Notes: generated by a model not told the origin, from the sequence alone. Counted from the stretch's first letter, positions 1 through 10,053 are shown. The stretch is DNA of 64,000 nucleotides from AP-15 sp963698995 (GCA_963698995.1 CAVOTD010000013.1:1-64000); one strand, 5' to 3'. Made by a program: numbers and translations.

Positions 1-1391
1 ATCACTGAATCTTGGTGACGGAAGGGGTCAGGCGGCAGCGGCTTGAGCTTTCGGCTTGACGACCTCAATTCCGTCGGTGAATTTTACACCGAGAATTATT
101 TTCGGCTACTGGTTGTGGCCATCGAGGCGACGCCAGTTTTTCTCGGCGGCCTCGGCCAGCTTGAAGATCATGGCGAGCGCGGTCTTGTTCGAGAGACATC
201 CTTTGGAGCGCACTGTTCGGTGGCGGACCGTCGCGAATGAGCTTTCGATGGGGTTGGTCGTTCGCAGATGCTTCCAGTGCTCAGCCGGGAAGTCGTAGAA
301 GGCAAGCAACGCGTCGCGATCCTTGATCAGGCACTCGACAGCCTTGTCGTATTTGACGCCCCAGGTTTCGATGAAGGCGTCGAACGCGGCGAGTGCATCC
401 TTCTTGGTCTCGGCCATCCAAATCTCCTGGAGCGCACGCTTGGCCTTCGATTGCTGGCTCTTGGGCAGCTTGTTCAAGACATTGGCGGTCTTGTGCACCC
501 AACAGCGCTGGCCGCGCGTCCTCGGCCACACCTCCTCGACCGCCTGCCAGAAGCCGAGGGCGCCGTCGGCGACCGCGAGCTCGGGTCCCATCGCAAGCCC
601 CCGCCGTTTGAGGTCGAGGAGGAGCTCTTTCCACGATTGCGCGCTCTCGCGCACGCCGTCGATGAGCCCGACAAGTTCCTTTTTGCCTTCGGGCGTGGCG
701 CCGATGATCACCAGCAGGCACTGCGCGGCCTCCTCGAGCCGGGCTTGCACATGGATGCCGTCGACCCAGAAGTAAACGTAGCGTTTGGCCGAGAGATCAC
801 GCTTGCTCCAACGCGTATGCTCGTCCGACCAGGCCTCCTTGAGCCGCCCGATGGTCGAGGCAGAGAGCCCGCCGGCATCCTTGCCGAGCAGTGCGATCAG
901 CGCCTCCTCGAAATCACCGGTGGAGATGCCCTTCAGGTAGAGAATCGGGATCAGCACCTCTAGGCTCTTCGATCGGCGCGCATAGGGAGGCAAAATCGTC
1001 GACGAAAATCGGATGTGCTCTCCGCCTTCGCCGACGCGGTCACGCACGCGCGGGCACCGCACCGCGACTGCACCGATGCCGGTCACGATCTCGCGCTCGG
1101 GCAGATGCCCGTGGCGCACCAGTCGCCGGCGGCCATCATCGGTCAACTTGTCGGTATGGGTGCTGAGCCAAGCCGCAACCTCGGCTTCGACGGCCTGCCC
1201 CAATAGCGTTCTCGCGCCATTGCGTAAAACCTCGGTCAGCGGATCGGAAAATGTTCCTGGCTGGGTTAGTTCGAAAACGTTAGTCTCGGTCACGGCGTAT
1301 CACTCCTTCGGTGGAGAAGTGGAGGCGTTGAACACCCCCACGATACGCCGCCTTACCCCTTCATGCCGTCACCAACTTTCGGCCTTAGCTC
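1..1391 (-). mobile_element. IS256-family insertion sequence, copy 1 (cut by window edge)
   Basis: This is almost base-for-base the same as the complete copy at 12841-14236. By alignment, window position 1 corresponds to base 6 of the element, so only the first five bases lie outside. The right end (1371-1391) is the inverted-repeat end also seen at 14216-14236. The base after the element starts TGTCGAGCA; an IS256 element with a 9-bp duplication would have the same nine bases just left of the window. The transposase inside carries a nonsense mutation. Confidence 0.93.
28..1293 (-). pseudogene. IS256 (Mutator-type) transposase with C-terminal nonsense codon
   Basis: The frame opens at a GTG (1291-1293) behind a good AAGGAGT ribosome site and runs 395 codons to a TAG at 106-108. 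The sister copy has TTG at this point and continues 26 more residues to a natural stop, which would be at 28 here. The protein is otherwise the same and keeps the DDE-type core, for example YFWVDGIHVQ near residue 175 and the late Glu region NPIESSFATVRHRTV. One more base differs in the tail (83). Whether the 395-residue form still works is unknown. It would otherwise catalyse DNA cleavage and strand transfer at the element ends. Confidence 0.92.
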
Positions 1392-1577
1392 TGTCGAGCA
1401 TGCTCGCGATGGGTGCAGGTCTCACGGTCTCTCAGATCTCCGAGCCGCTACGCAATACCCGGCTGGTCTTGCTTGCGCTGTTGGCCAATTTCGTCTTCTT
1501 GCTTTGCGTTCTTGGATGGACCTTCCCTGACAGAATGAACGCGCCGCCCTGGTTCCGGCGTCCTTGGCCGGGTTAAA
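1392..1577 (+). pseudogene. Remnant of a bile acid:sodium symporter-like membrane protein
   Basis: Read on the plus strand directly after the IS256 end, codons 1392 to about 1505 give MLAMGAGLTVSQISEPL and then LVLLALLANFVF. This closely resembles the start of BASS/ArsB-like symporters (PF01758). The upstream part was cut off by the IS, and the reading after the LLANF segment no longer looks like the family before a stop at 1577. No start codon of its own remains. I infer a truncated, non-functional transporter fragment. Confidence 0.55.
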
Positions 1578-1733
1578 GATGTTGAGCTTCCGTTCCCAGA
1601 GGGAGATCGGTGATCGTCTTGGGTTAACTCACGGTGAATATGCTAGTATCACTCAATTGCTCAGGCTGGTGATGCGCAACAACGCAACTGCCATCCAGGG
1701 TTCAGAACGTCCACGATCCGGTTCGGTGAAAAT

Positions 1734-2930
1734 ATGAGAAGTGCAGACGAATTCGATTCGCGCCGCCGGCTATGGCAAAACCCAATTTTCACCGCCAGAC
1801 GTCGCACTGCTGTTCCGCTTTCCGAACGTGGTGATGCGATCGCACTCGGTCTCCGGAATGCGCGCTTTTTCCTCGATAATCCGGGGGCGATGTCCACCGA
1901 ACAAGAGCAAGCGCTCGTTCGCGAAGCCAAAAGCCTTGGCGTCAGCCGAGGCGGCGTCCTGCCAAACGCGCAGTACCTGTCGCTTTCGGGAGGCGGAGAC
2001 AAGGGCGCCTTTGGCGCTGGACTGCTCGTCGGTTGGACCGCATATGGCGACCGTCCGAAATTCAAGCTCGTCACCGGAGTGAGTACTGGCGCTCTGACCG
2101 CGCCGTTCGCTTTCCTGGGCCCTGAATATGATGCGGCTCTCACTGACGTTTATACTAACATTGACCCATCGAAGGTCTTTAAGAAGAGGTTCCTGCCCCT
2201 CGCCGCGCTTATGCAGGACGCGATGGCCGACACGAGTCCGTTGTTTGGAACGATTTCACACTATATCAACGAAGAGATGCTCGCGAAGATCGCCGCGGAA
2301 TACGAGAAAGGACGACTGCTGCTGATCCAGACCACCGATCTCGATGCCGGTCTGCCAGTCCTGTGGAACATCGGAGCGATCGCCGCAAGCGGCCATCCAA
2401 GCGCGGCTGATCTCATCTGTCGAATCTTGCTTGCGTCCGCATCCATACCAGCGGCGTTCCCACCGGTGTTGTTCGACGTCACTGCTAATGGCAAATCCTA
2501 TCAGGAAATGCATGTCGATGGCGGCGCTGTCAGCCAAGCGTTTCTTATTCCGCCCAGTCTCGACGTGCGCATTGCACAAGAAAAGTCCGGGTTCCGCAGA
2601 GAGGCCTACGTCACTTATACCATTCGCAATTCCCGCTTGACAACCGAATGGAGCGATGTGCAGAGGGCAACCCTTCCGATTGCCGGCAAGGCCGTCTCGA
2701 TAATGATCAACTATGTAGGCCTTGGCGATCTCTATCGGATTTATCTGGAGGTGCAGCGCGCTGGCGCAGGCTTCAACGTCGCTTACATCGGCGACGACTT
2801 TCAGGCAGAGCACAAGGAGCAATTCGACCAGGGATACATGCGCGCTTTGTATCGCTTCGCCTACGAGAAGGCAGCGAGGGGTTACCCGTGGGAGCATGCG
2901 CCACCGGGGTTTCAAGCCGAAGACCGGTGA
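1734..2930 (+). CDS. Patatin-like phospholipase
   Basis: The 398-residue protein has the three patatin landmarks in order: an oxyanion glycine loop SLSGGGDKGAFGAG near residue 83, a nucleophile elbow GVSTG near residue 119 (Ser-Asp dyad family), and the DGG motif MHVDGGAVSQ near residue 260 carrying the catalytic Asp. Family members hydrolyse acyl esters of phospholipids or other lipids. The N-terminus (first 45 residues) is Arg-rich and lacks the lipoprotein or signal sequence common in relatives, so the 5' end may have been altered. The ATG at 1734 is the only start upstream of the conserved region with a reasonable fit. No operon partner is seen; the next gene faces the other way. Confidence 0.88.
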   Translation: MRSADEFDSRRRLWQNPIFTARRRTAVPLSERGDAIALGLRNARFFLDNPGAMSTEQEQALVREAKSLGVSRGGVLPNAQYLSLSGGGDKGAFGAGLLVGWTAYGDRPKFKLVTGVSTGALTAPFAFLGPEYDAALTDVYTNIDPSKVFKKRFLPLAALMQDAMADTSPLFGTISHYINEEMLAKIAAEYEKGRLLLIQTTDLDAGLPVLWNIGAIAASGHPSAADLICRILLASASIPAAFPPVLFDVTANGKSYQEMHVDGGAVSQAFLIPPSLDVRIAQEKSGFRREAYVTYTIRNSRLTTEWSDVQRATLPIAGKAVSIMINYVGLGDLYRIYLEVQRAGAGFNVAYIGDDFQAEHKEQFDQGYMRALYRFAYEKAARGYPWEHAPPGFQAEDR

Positions 2931-3005
2931 CGACGTTGGATCACTGAGAGGTGGTCTACGACGCCATCGTGGCGCGAGTGAAAGAGTACGTCCTCCGACG
3001 CTTCC

Positions 3006-3710
3006 TTATCCTCCTTCCGTCGACCCTAATTTATTCGAGCCACGCAAATTATCGATCAGGATGTAGACGCTTACCAACAAGACCCATGCAGGAAAAATGA
3101 ACAGGGCCCAGTCAAGATAACCGCTGCCAATAAGAAGGAACAGAGCAGACGCGTATCCCAGATAGGCAATCAAACGTGCGACAAGCTGGGTCTTTATGGC
3201 TAGCGTAGACGTAGAGATCATAAAAACCGCAGCCATCTTGAATGCGTAAATCTGCATGGCGTCAAAAGCGAATGCGCGGCCGAATGAAAATGAAGGAGAG
3301 CCGACTAGCGCGCCGGTTGCAACTGAATAGGTATGGATGAGACCTCCCATAGCCGAAGCTGAAACGAATATCATTCCAAGGAACAAGAGACCGCTTCCCA
3401 AGAAAACAGTCGCAAAAAACTGGTCTTCCTTCTCCCCCAGGCGATCACGCAAGACGCCGAGAAACCACAGGAAAGCAACTCCTGCAAATGGAATGAGGTT
3501 CAATGCAAGAGACACTCTTTCCGAACTCGTCTTTAGCCATGAACCGGTCTCGCGTGGGCTAACGGGCACTGACTGCCAAAATAACCAAAGGCTGCAAATG
3601 AGTAGGAGAGAAAAAAGGATACCGGCGATGGCAGCCGCTCGCGGCGTTTTCAGCCCGGGATGAATTAGGGGCGGTTTAGGATCAATTATCTCGGCGGATG
3701 GATTTCGCAT
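3006..3710 (-). CDS. Six-helix integral membrane protein, unknown function
   Basis: The 234-residue protein has a soluble N-terminus of about 25 residues and then roughly six hydrophobic helices (about 28-48, 68-86, 101-122, 150-172, 178-198, 202-222). There are no catalytic motifs I recognise. The C-terminal half is strongly similar to the frameshifted copy at 9503-9937 (both contain FPAWVLLVSVYILIDNLR), so this is the surviving member of a duplicated pair. Function is unknown; a DUF998-like or small transporter role would be a guess only. It stands alone between convergent neighbours. Confidence 0.8.
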   Translation of the reverse strand: MRNPSAEIIDPKPPLIHPGLKTPRAAAIAGILFSLLLICSLWLFWQSVPVSPRETGSWLKTSSERVSLALNLIPFAGVAFLWFLGVLRDRLGEKEDQFFATVFLGSGLLFLGMIFVSASAMGGLIHTYSVATGALVGSPSFSFGRAFAFDAMQIYAFKMAAVFMISTSTLAIKTQLVARLIAYLGYASALFLLIGSGYLDWALFIFPAWVLLVSVYILIDNLRGSNKLGSTEGG

Positions 3711-3763
3711 TGTGTAACACTCCCAAAGGCAACGCGTGCGAGACGCATAAGTGACAATTTTCG

Positions 3764-4025
3764 TTATTTGGGCCGTCGCGGCGCGGTGTCTTCGAATTCC
3801 GCCGAATAGCTCTCGAGAGCGGCGTCCGTATCCAGAGCGGCAGATGTTGCAGCAGTCGCCTGTGCGTTGGCTGGCTTATTGGCCGCGATGACCAACGCCT
3901 CGCCGATGAAGGCCGATGCCGCGATCACCTGAACCGCCGCTCAGTAGCACATCGCGACGCTTGATGCCGTAGCAATTCTTCGACGCATTGTCTTGATCTG
4001 TTTGTCGATAGTGGTCCTTGCTCAT
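3764..4025 (-). pseudogene. Frameshifted Tat-signal leader of an exported protein
   Basis: An ATG at 4023-4025, preceded by AGGAGAG, opens a frame reading a polar stretch, then KRRDVLLSGGSG. A one-base shift restores VIAASAFIGEALVIAANKP and a tail ending at TAA 3764. Twin arginine followed by a hydrophobic core is a Tat export leader, as found on DUF1254 or sulfatase-type proteins. The mature enzyme is missing, so this is a leader-only relic with an indel. Confidence 0.55.
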
Positions 4026-4448
4026 GTGTCTCTCCTAAATGCGAGCTTGAGCAAATAGAAGCCAAGGTGGGGGCCATTAGCACGAAAGGCGCGAATGCAA
4101 CGGCTTTTATGTCATTGCTACCACGCGCCCCTTCCGGTCGTCCGCCGTCGCGCGTCCCCCAGACTTCGCGCGGCGGCGATTGAGCGTCGCCTAGGGAATG
4201 TAGTTGCTGGCATCGTCGAATCCGCAGCCTTCGTGGACGTTGTCAAACTGATCGGCCATCACATGCGCCAGAAGACCGCTGCATCCAATGTCGAATGAGG
4301 CGTAGACTGCGGGCCCTCTAGCGACTTACGCGTTCATCACCTCCCCCAGCCTCTTTAGCCGATACCTCGCCGATAAGGGCTTTGAGGCACACGTCGGCAT
4401 CCGTCCCCGAAGCTCTCGATCACTAGCGTGCGCGTAAGGAAGGCAAAA
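4026..4448. other. Gene-free stretch
   Basis: No frame here has a convincing start, ribosome site or recognisable protein. The 67-codon plus-strand frame at 4095-4298 has no homology I can name. I see nothing else. Confidence 0.5.
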
Positions 4449-6179
4449 TCAATGTCCGATTGTAATGTCCGATTGTTTTGCGACGTCCATAATTCGAAGC
4501 AGAATTTCCTCTCTTGCCTCCAGCTCGGCCGAGTAGTTTGTGGTCTCAAGATAGAAATAAACTAAAATGTTCAGACTACTTTCTCCAAAATCATTGAATT
4601 TGACATTGAAGTTAGTCTTGTTTGTCATCGGATGATCAGCGATCGCCTGCTTGATGCTGGCGATCAGCTCTTCTAGTTTTTCACGGGAGGTGTCATAGGT
4701 GACCTGGATGAGAAACCGCTGGCGGCGCATCATGCGTAGGCTGAGGTTTTCGACCGTCGCATTGACCACGGAGTTGTTCGGAATCGATATGAGCGAGTTA
4801 TCCGATGTTCGGACTCGCGTACTGCGAAAGCCGACATCCTCGACCGTGCCTTCGCTGCCAGCTACCCTCACGACATGGCCGACGCGAAACGGCTTCTCGA
4901 TCATGATCAGCATCGAGCCGAAGAGGTTGGCGAGGCTGTCCCGAGCCGCAAGCGCCACAGCCAAGCCACCGACGCCTAGCCCGGCAAGCACCGAATAAGC
5001 GGGGAAGCCCAGCTCGTAAGACCCTTGGACCAACAAACCGATGGCGATCGCGATGCCAGCGAAGCGCATGCCGAGTTTGAGGAGCTGGCTGTCCAGGCTC
5101 CGTTGTCGCAGGCGCTCCGACACCACGATGGCTTCAGCGAGGAGGCCGGCACCAATCATGGAAAGCCAGGCGGCGCTGAGGTAGAGCGCGCCGGTCTGAA
5201 CAAAGGTGATAACCACGCGTGGGGTTCCACTGATCCGCAAGATCGCGCAGAGCACAGGTATCAATGCGGATACCAGAATGATGGCTAGCGGGGTTAGAAG
5301 AGCATGCCATCCGGGACCCGACTCCTCAGGCCTCCGGCTGGCGAGAAAGCTGCCTAGGCGGTACACCCCATAGACGAATCCCACGCAGACGACGAGTCCG
5401 GTGATAAGACCAAGCCATTGCCATGACGCGACGCCGGCAATCCGGGCCTTGGCCCAGGCCGGAAATGCCAGCATCCAGCGGATCGGCACGATTCGCTCCA
5501 GTCCGATCGGCGAACTCGAATAGGCGTCGTAGATTGTAGCTGCGCCGCCTGCCATTCGACGGTAGACATCGCTCAGTTCGGCTGCCGGGCCGGGCTTGTA
5601 AGGAAGTTTCTCCACGCGCCCATAGAATTCGGGGAGTCGATCCACGGTGTCTGCGGACACGAGATACTTTCCCGAACGGGGCCCATTCTCGATAAGGGCG
5701 ATATCGATCTCCGTTCCCGGCAGACGCCAACGCTTGGATGAAGCGCGCGCCACCGCGTCCTGATCCGGAATGCTTTCAAAAGAAGGAAATTCGATCCGAT
5801 CGAATATCTCTTTCAATTGAATCGCCCGCTCGGGCGCAACAGTGTCTCGGAGTACAGGAGGGATACCGGACAGATCCAGAACTTTAATCGCTTTTGCTGC
5901 GGTTGAAAGCACCTCAAGCTGTTTCCGTCGTTCGTCGGGTGTGAGGTAAAGCCTTTGGGATGCTGCGTACTCCTGCAAAACGTCCTTCAAACCCAGATAG
6001 ATCTCGTCCATAGTCACGACAAAACTTTGCAGCGTTGCTCTCGGACTGGATGTATCTACTGGGCGGAGCGGATTGACGTCCGCCGTGTTCGCTATGTTCG
6101 ACAAAACAAAAATCAACTCGATCAGAGAAGCTATACACAGATAGCTGGCGCGGCGGGCAAAACGTGTCATCGGGATCAC
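4449..6179 (-). CDS. MscS-family mechanosensitive ion channel
   Basis: The 576-residue protein begins with a signal-like hydrophobic segment (about 10-31) and a periplasmic domain of about 200 residues. Transmembrane helices follow from about 250 on. The pore-lining TM3 and beta domain are clear: LAVALAARDSLANLFGSM followed by IEKPFRVGHVVRV, SEGTVEDVGFRSTRVRT and ISIPNNSVVNATVEN. The C-terminal alpha/beta domain runs to DITIGH. MscS channels open under membrane tension to release solutes in hypo-osmotic shock. The extended N-terminal domain places it with large MscS-like proteins. The gene is isolated and I see no disruption. Confidence 0.93.
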   Translation of the reverse strand: MIPMTRFARRASYLCIASLIELIFVLSNIANTADVNPLRPVDTSSPRATLQSFVVTMDEIYLGLKDVLQEYAASQRLYLTPDERRKQLEVLSTAAKAIKVLDLSGIPPVLRDTVAPERAIQLKEIFDRIEFPSFESIPDQDAVARASSKRWRLPGTEIDIALIENGPRSGKYLVSADTVDRLPEFYGRVEKLPYKPGPAAELSDVYRRMAGGAATIYDAYSSSPIGLERIVPIRWMLAFPAWAKARIAGVASWQWLGLITGLVVCVGFVYGVYRLGSFLASRRPEESGPGWHALLTPLAIILVSALIPVLCAILRISGTPRVVITFVQTGALYLSAAWLSMIGAGLLAEAIVVSERLRQRSLDSQLLKLGMRFAGIAIAIGLLVQGSYELGFPAYSVLAGLGVGGLAVALAARDSLANLFGSMLIMIEKPFRVGHVVRVAGSEGTVEDVGFRSTRVRTSDNSLISIPNNSVVNATVENLSLRMMRRQRFLIQVTYDTSREKLEELIASIKQAIADHPMTNKTNFNVKFNDFGESSLNILVYFYLETTNYSAELEAREEILLRIMDVAKQSDITIGH

Positions 6180-6623
6180 CCCAACTTGACTTCACTCGTA
6201 TGATAATGGGGCGGCGGTGGGTAGACAGTAGTAATAGGGCGCCGCTGCGCCCCCACTCCGTCACCGTACCAAGCTATGGGACCGTGGTCCCATAAAGCAG
6301 GCAGCGACAACGGTTTGAGGTGGCGCCGGCTTAATGGCAGTTTTGGGTCGAAATCAGCCATTCGCCGATTCGCCAGCGAATGACTGCTTATGGCGCAATC
6401 CGGTCGCTATGGGTTGGTAAGCGGACCTTGAGGAAGCCGTACTCAACAAGCTCAATTTATGAGTCCTCCCGCTAGCAAAAGGGCCGGACGGCGTACCCGT
6501 CCGTAAATTTCCGGCGCCCCACATTGAATTTCCAGAATCCGGCGAGGAGCCGCGCCGGCGATCTCCCGGTGCATCGCGTCGCGCCGGCTATTCGCCGCCG
6601 CCCCGCGCCGCCTGGAGGTTTTC
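6180..6623. other. Gene-free stretch upstream of the mscS-like gene
   Basis: GC-rich sequence with no supported gene. It should contain the promoter of the minus-strand channel gene close to 6180-6260, but I cannot point to clear -35/-10 boxes. Confidence 0.4.
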
Positions 6624-6734
6624 ATGAACCGTGACCCACGCATTGCGCTCAGCCAGGAGCTGGAAGCCAAGCAAACGCTCCTCGACCAACTCCGCGCCCT
6701 AGCCTCCGACTCTAAAGGACACTCCCGAATTTGA
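6624..6734 (+). CDS. Possible 36-residue N-terminal fragment
   Basis: A strong GGAGG lies 6 bases before an ATG at 6624. The peptide begins MNRDPRIALSQELEAKQ and continues with an amphipathic helix, then stops at 6732-6734 directly before transposase debris. It reads like the start of a longer coiled-coil or phage-type protein cut by the IS1182 insertion. The rest of the gene is not visible. Confidence 0.3.
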   Translation: MNRDPRIALSQELEAKQTLLDQLRALASDSKGHSRI

Positions 6735-6738
6735 ACAG

Positions 6739-6934
6739 TCGAGGAATGAGCGCAAGAAGGTGGAGCGTTTCGCACACCTCAAGGTAACCCATCGCTTCGA
6801 GCGCATGCGTCTTCGGGGTCTCACCGGCGCCCGCGACGAGTTCCACCTCGCGGCTAATCGTGCAGAACCTCAAGACACTCGCAAACCACCTCTCGTACCA
6901 ATCGCCAAATGAGCCAGCCACGTCCATGGAATGA
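6739..6934 (+). pseudogene. IS1182-family transposase C-terminal remnant
   Basis: The plus strand reads FAHLKVTHRFERMRLRGLTG and then ARDEFHLAA, followed after a one-base shift by VQNLKTLANHLSYQ. This is the typical C-terminus of IS1182/IS5-like transposases. Only about 65 codons remain, with a frameshift near 6855. Confidence 0.75.
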
Positions 6935-7208
6935 GGTGCGTTGCATCGTGGCGTTCCCGGTTCCCCAACTCAGCCAAGTGGCAATCCCGGTGAGGTTGCG
7001 ACAGCGAACGAGACGTAGATATGAGGTCAAAAAAGTCTCGAAGGAGGCCTCACCCCCCTAATCGCGGACTTTTTCAACGGCATCGACCCGAAGCGGTCCG
7101 CGTTCTTGATGGGTTGAATGCTTCTCGCCCTCGACGATCTCGCCGTTCTTGCGCGTTTCTTCATACCGTGATCGTCGTGCGCAGCTGACCGGTGGCGCCT
7201 GTTCGTTT

Positions 7209-8024
7209 CTAATCCCGCGCGAGTTGCGCGTTCGCTCCACCGCGGTGATCGGCGTATTCTTTGCCGTCGATCGGCGCAACATGCGGCGGATCTTTATCGA
7301 GATACGGTCGCCCGATCCCAATCTCTTTGCCGTGCGCATCGATCCACTTCCACAAGTTTTTACTTGAACTCCACCGCTCTGAACGTGTCTCGCCCTTTAC
7401 GCTCACGAGATCGGCCGCAAGCCCGTGGCCATAGCCGCCGCGGCGGCTCCCACCATGATACGAGCTCTCAGTCGCAGCCTTCGTGCCGCTCGCAAGCGAT
7501 TGGCGGTAATCATCGCGGAATCCGCTCGTGATGCCAGGCGAAAGTCCAGCGTCGTCCAAGGCGCGAAGAGCATGATATAGCTTTAGTTTGAAGCTCCGAT
7601 CCATGCCTCCGATCACGTATTCCATCAACACCGACCAGAGGTATTGGTCGACGCAGATTTCTAACACAAAGCACTCGTCGAGAGTTTCGACCGAGCTCAA
7701 TGCCTCCTTCGTGTGGTCTTGCAAGGGATCAGGCGTGCTCGCGGCCGCGACCAGCACGTGCGGTGTTTCGGGCGGCAGCATCGGACGAGGGTCGGGCAAA
7801 GCGGCGTCGACGATCGCCGCATGGGCGCGGGAGTGACCGTCCATTGTGGTTGCTTGCGGTGCGTCCACGGGCTCGGCGTCGACGTTCACAGATGTTGCCC
7901 AGCTGTCCTAAGTCGGCGCTCCGGTATCATCGATGCCGGATGAACCAAAGCGCGCGAGCCCGCCAGCGACCCAGCCGGCGAGAACGACCGTTCCGCAAAC
8001 CACCGCCAATCGCCGCGCGCTCAT
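7209..8024 (-). pseudogene. M15-type peptidase-like protein split by an in-frame amber codon
   Basis: From ATG at 8022-8024 the first 38 codons give a membrane anchor (LAVVCGTVVLAGWVAGGLA). Codon 39 is TAG (7908-7910), and the same frame continues for 232 codons to 7209. The C-terminal part reads GITSGFRDDYRQS, SYHGGSRRGGYGHGLAADLV and PPHVAPIDGKEYADH, resembling D-Ala-D-Ala carboxypeptidase/M15-like proteins found in rhizobia; His and Asp residues in the GHGLAAD stretch would be zinc ligands. If translated only from an internal GTG at 7889, the enzyme would lack its anchor. Such enzymes trim peptidoglycan peptides. Confidence 0.72.
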
Positions 8025-8371
8025 CACCCCCCGCCTCCTGTCTCGTCCAAGGCTCCACCTGAGCATACGAGACGGGGGTGATTTTCCGGATCACGATAGA
8101 TCGCGCAAGGAAGAAAACTGCGGGCTATCATTTTTCCCGGGCCGAAATCACGGTTAACTGCTGGGGGTTTTCTGCGTTGCGGGCCGATCATCAGGCCGGC
8201 GCACAGCGCGCTCGCCAGCGCGAGACAGCCTCCCCAGCCGGGGCTATCCATTTGCCCCCCGGTTAATTGGTTCCACACCAATGCTATTGATATTTTTTGA
8301 TTGATAGGATTGGTTGGGATTTGTCTTTGGGTTTGCATATTTTGACATTTTTTCAGACTGGTCATTCTCCA

Positions 8372-8776
8372 ATGAGATTAAGAACAGCACTCTTGGCCCT
8401 ATCTGTTACAGGAACGAGCAGCGCGTTCGCGACTTCCATCCTAGCCAAGGTTCATATTGCAGCGCATCGTTTGAATGTCTCCGTAGGAGGCAAGCCAACA
8501 TACTCATGGGGTATAGCTACAGCGAGACGCGGATACCATACTCCGCGCGGTACTTACCACGTCACTGCAGTGGATATTGATGCTTATTCTTGGAAATATG
8601 ATGCGCCTATGCCATATGCGGTTTGCTTCATCCGAGGGGATTATTGCATTCATGCAGGCCATTCCATAGGACGAAATGCGAGCCACGGTTGTATCAGGCT
8701 TGCTACATCACATGCCATCAGATTTTTTAATCTTGTGTCAGCCAATAGAGGTAGCACAACTATTGTAGTCCACTGA
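8372..8776 (+). CDS. L,D-transpeptidase (YkuD domain)
   Basis: I chose the ATG at 8372 because it begins a good signal peptide (MRLRTALLALSVTGTSSAFA); the frame is open 25 codons further up. The mature part carries the YkuD catalytic signature HAGHSIGRNASHGCIRLA near residue 108, with the nucleophilic Cys and both His/Arg residues. These enzymes form 3-3 crosslinks in peptidoglycan or attach proteins to it in the periplasm. The 134-residue length is close to a bare catalytic domain. The gene is clearly more AT-rich than its surroundings, which suggests horizontal transfer. Confidence 0.88.
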   Translation: MRLRTALLALSVTGTSSAFATSILAKVHIAAHRLNVSVGGKPTYSWGIATARRGYHTPRGTYHVTAVDIDAYSWKYDAPMPYAVCFIRGDYCIHAGHSIGRNASHGCIRLATSHAIRFFNLVSANRGSTTIVVH

Positions 8777-8949
8777 AGGTAATATGCTTGACGGACTCCA
8801 ATCAAGATGGCCTTCCTCAGCAAACCCAATAACGCGTGGGTCGCATATCTGCGATTGCGGATGGTCAAGAAGCAGAGCAATTTAGCTCATGAATTGAGGA
8901 TGAAATCGGCGCACCCTTCTCTGCCATTTCAAAGGGTGCCGAGGCTGTC

Positions 8950-9297
8950 CTAGTGCTTCGCGCCAGCCGATAGAGCCTCACCACGGACAAATCGCGCATC
9001 GAACGCGCGCTTGAATGCCGCCGCTGCTTCAGCACTCTCGATCACGATCAAATCGTCGTCCTGTCCGAGGCAGTCCGGCTGGTCCGCCACCGCCTTCTCG
9101 ATGTTCCTAGCGTACTCGTAAAACACATCCTCTCGGCCGGGGATGATCTTCGCGATGATCGTGAAGCCATAGCATGCTGGACTCTTGGGATAGATTGGGC
9201 CGTATCTGCCCTGCTGCACTTTATCATTGAAGACTCCCCCTTTCGGGATCGCCATGGCCGCGGGTTTGGTCCAGTCGTTCTGCTGCGTATCTGACAT
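8950..9297 (-). CDS. Shortened conserved hypothetical protein
   Basis: The start at 9295-9297 follows AAAGGA. The first 75 residues (WTKPAAMAIPKGGVFNDKVQ, then a segment ending NIEKAVADQPDCL) look like the N-terminus of a longer protein of unknown function. After this point the sequence changes character (DDDLIVIESAEAAAAFKRAF) and ends 35 residues later, so a deletion has probably joined the start of one gene to the end of another. The tail is reminiscent of the last helix of phospholipase-D-like proteins, but this is weak. A function cannot be assigned. Confidence 0.5.
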   Translation of the reverse strand: MSDTQQNDWTKPAAMAIPKGGVFNDKVQQGRYGPIYPKSPACYGFTIIAKIIPGREDVFYEYARNIEKAVADQPDCLGQDDDLIVIESAEAAAAFKRAFDARFVRGEALSAGAKH

Positions 9298-9502
9298 AGA
9301 TTGCGTCCTTTCCTTTTCTATGGTTCGCAAGACATCGAGGTATGTGAACCGCATGTCGCGATCGAAGCGCCACATGGCGTTGGCAGCAAGCGCGCACGCA
9401 GAGCGGTGGTTCCAATCGCATTCGCTTCTCTCAGAAGGGCGGCGCGTCGCCCGTCGTAACGCGAAAGCGCCATGGCGAATCCATCCTCTCTCCCTCTGCA
9501 TC

Positions 9503-9937
9503 TTAGTCTCCATCAGCTGCCGCTGCGTGTTGCGGCTCCCGTAGATTATCGATCAGGATGTAGACACTCACAAGAAGAACCCATGCAGGAAAGATGAACA
9601 GAACCCAGTCCAGATAGCCACTAAAAACAAGAAGGAATGCAGCCGATGCGTATCCGAGAAATGCTATCCAGCGCGCGGTGAGGTGAGTGTTTATGGCTAA
9701 CGTAGATGTCGTGATCATAAAGACCGCGGCCGGCTTCAATGCGTAAATATGCGTGATGTTGTATGTGAATGCGCGAGCGAAGGCAAAGGTGGCCGAGCCG
9801 AGAAGCCCGCCTGCGGTGACAGAATGGGCCAGGATGAGGCCGCCATGGCCGCCGCGGCCACGAACATCATGCCGAGGAACATGAAGTCGCCCTCGCGATT
9901 GCGCCTTGGCTGCGCCTTTCCGCCGATCTGCAAGTGA
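9503..9937 (-). pseudogene. Decayed paralogue of the 3006-3710 membrane protein
   Basis: The C-terminal 78 residues read KPAAVFMITTSTLAINTHLT and later FPAWVLLVSVYILIDNLR, nearly the same as the protein at 3006-3710. Upstream, the matching helix (FMFLGMMFVAAAAM) is in another frame, giving a frameshift near 9835. The N-terminal third is missing. DNA identity is also visible around the shared ATTATCGATCAGGATGTAGA. This is a broken duplicate. Confidence 0.85.
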
Positions 9938-10053
9938 TCGATGCCTGGAATCCGAGCAAATCAGGAGCGACTTACGCAGCGTTGCGCCCGCAAACTAAGT
10001 TCTAGCCAATTCAATCCAATTGTTTTCGCCTGCTGTTCATCACGTTCAAACTG

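Noticed and set aside
268..963. Long plus-strand frame (231 codons) and the same at 13113-13808
   Set aside because: It lies entirely antisense to the IS256 transposase, has no ribosome site, and exists only because of the high GC of the gene on the other strand.
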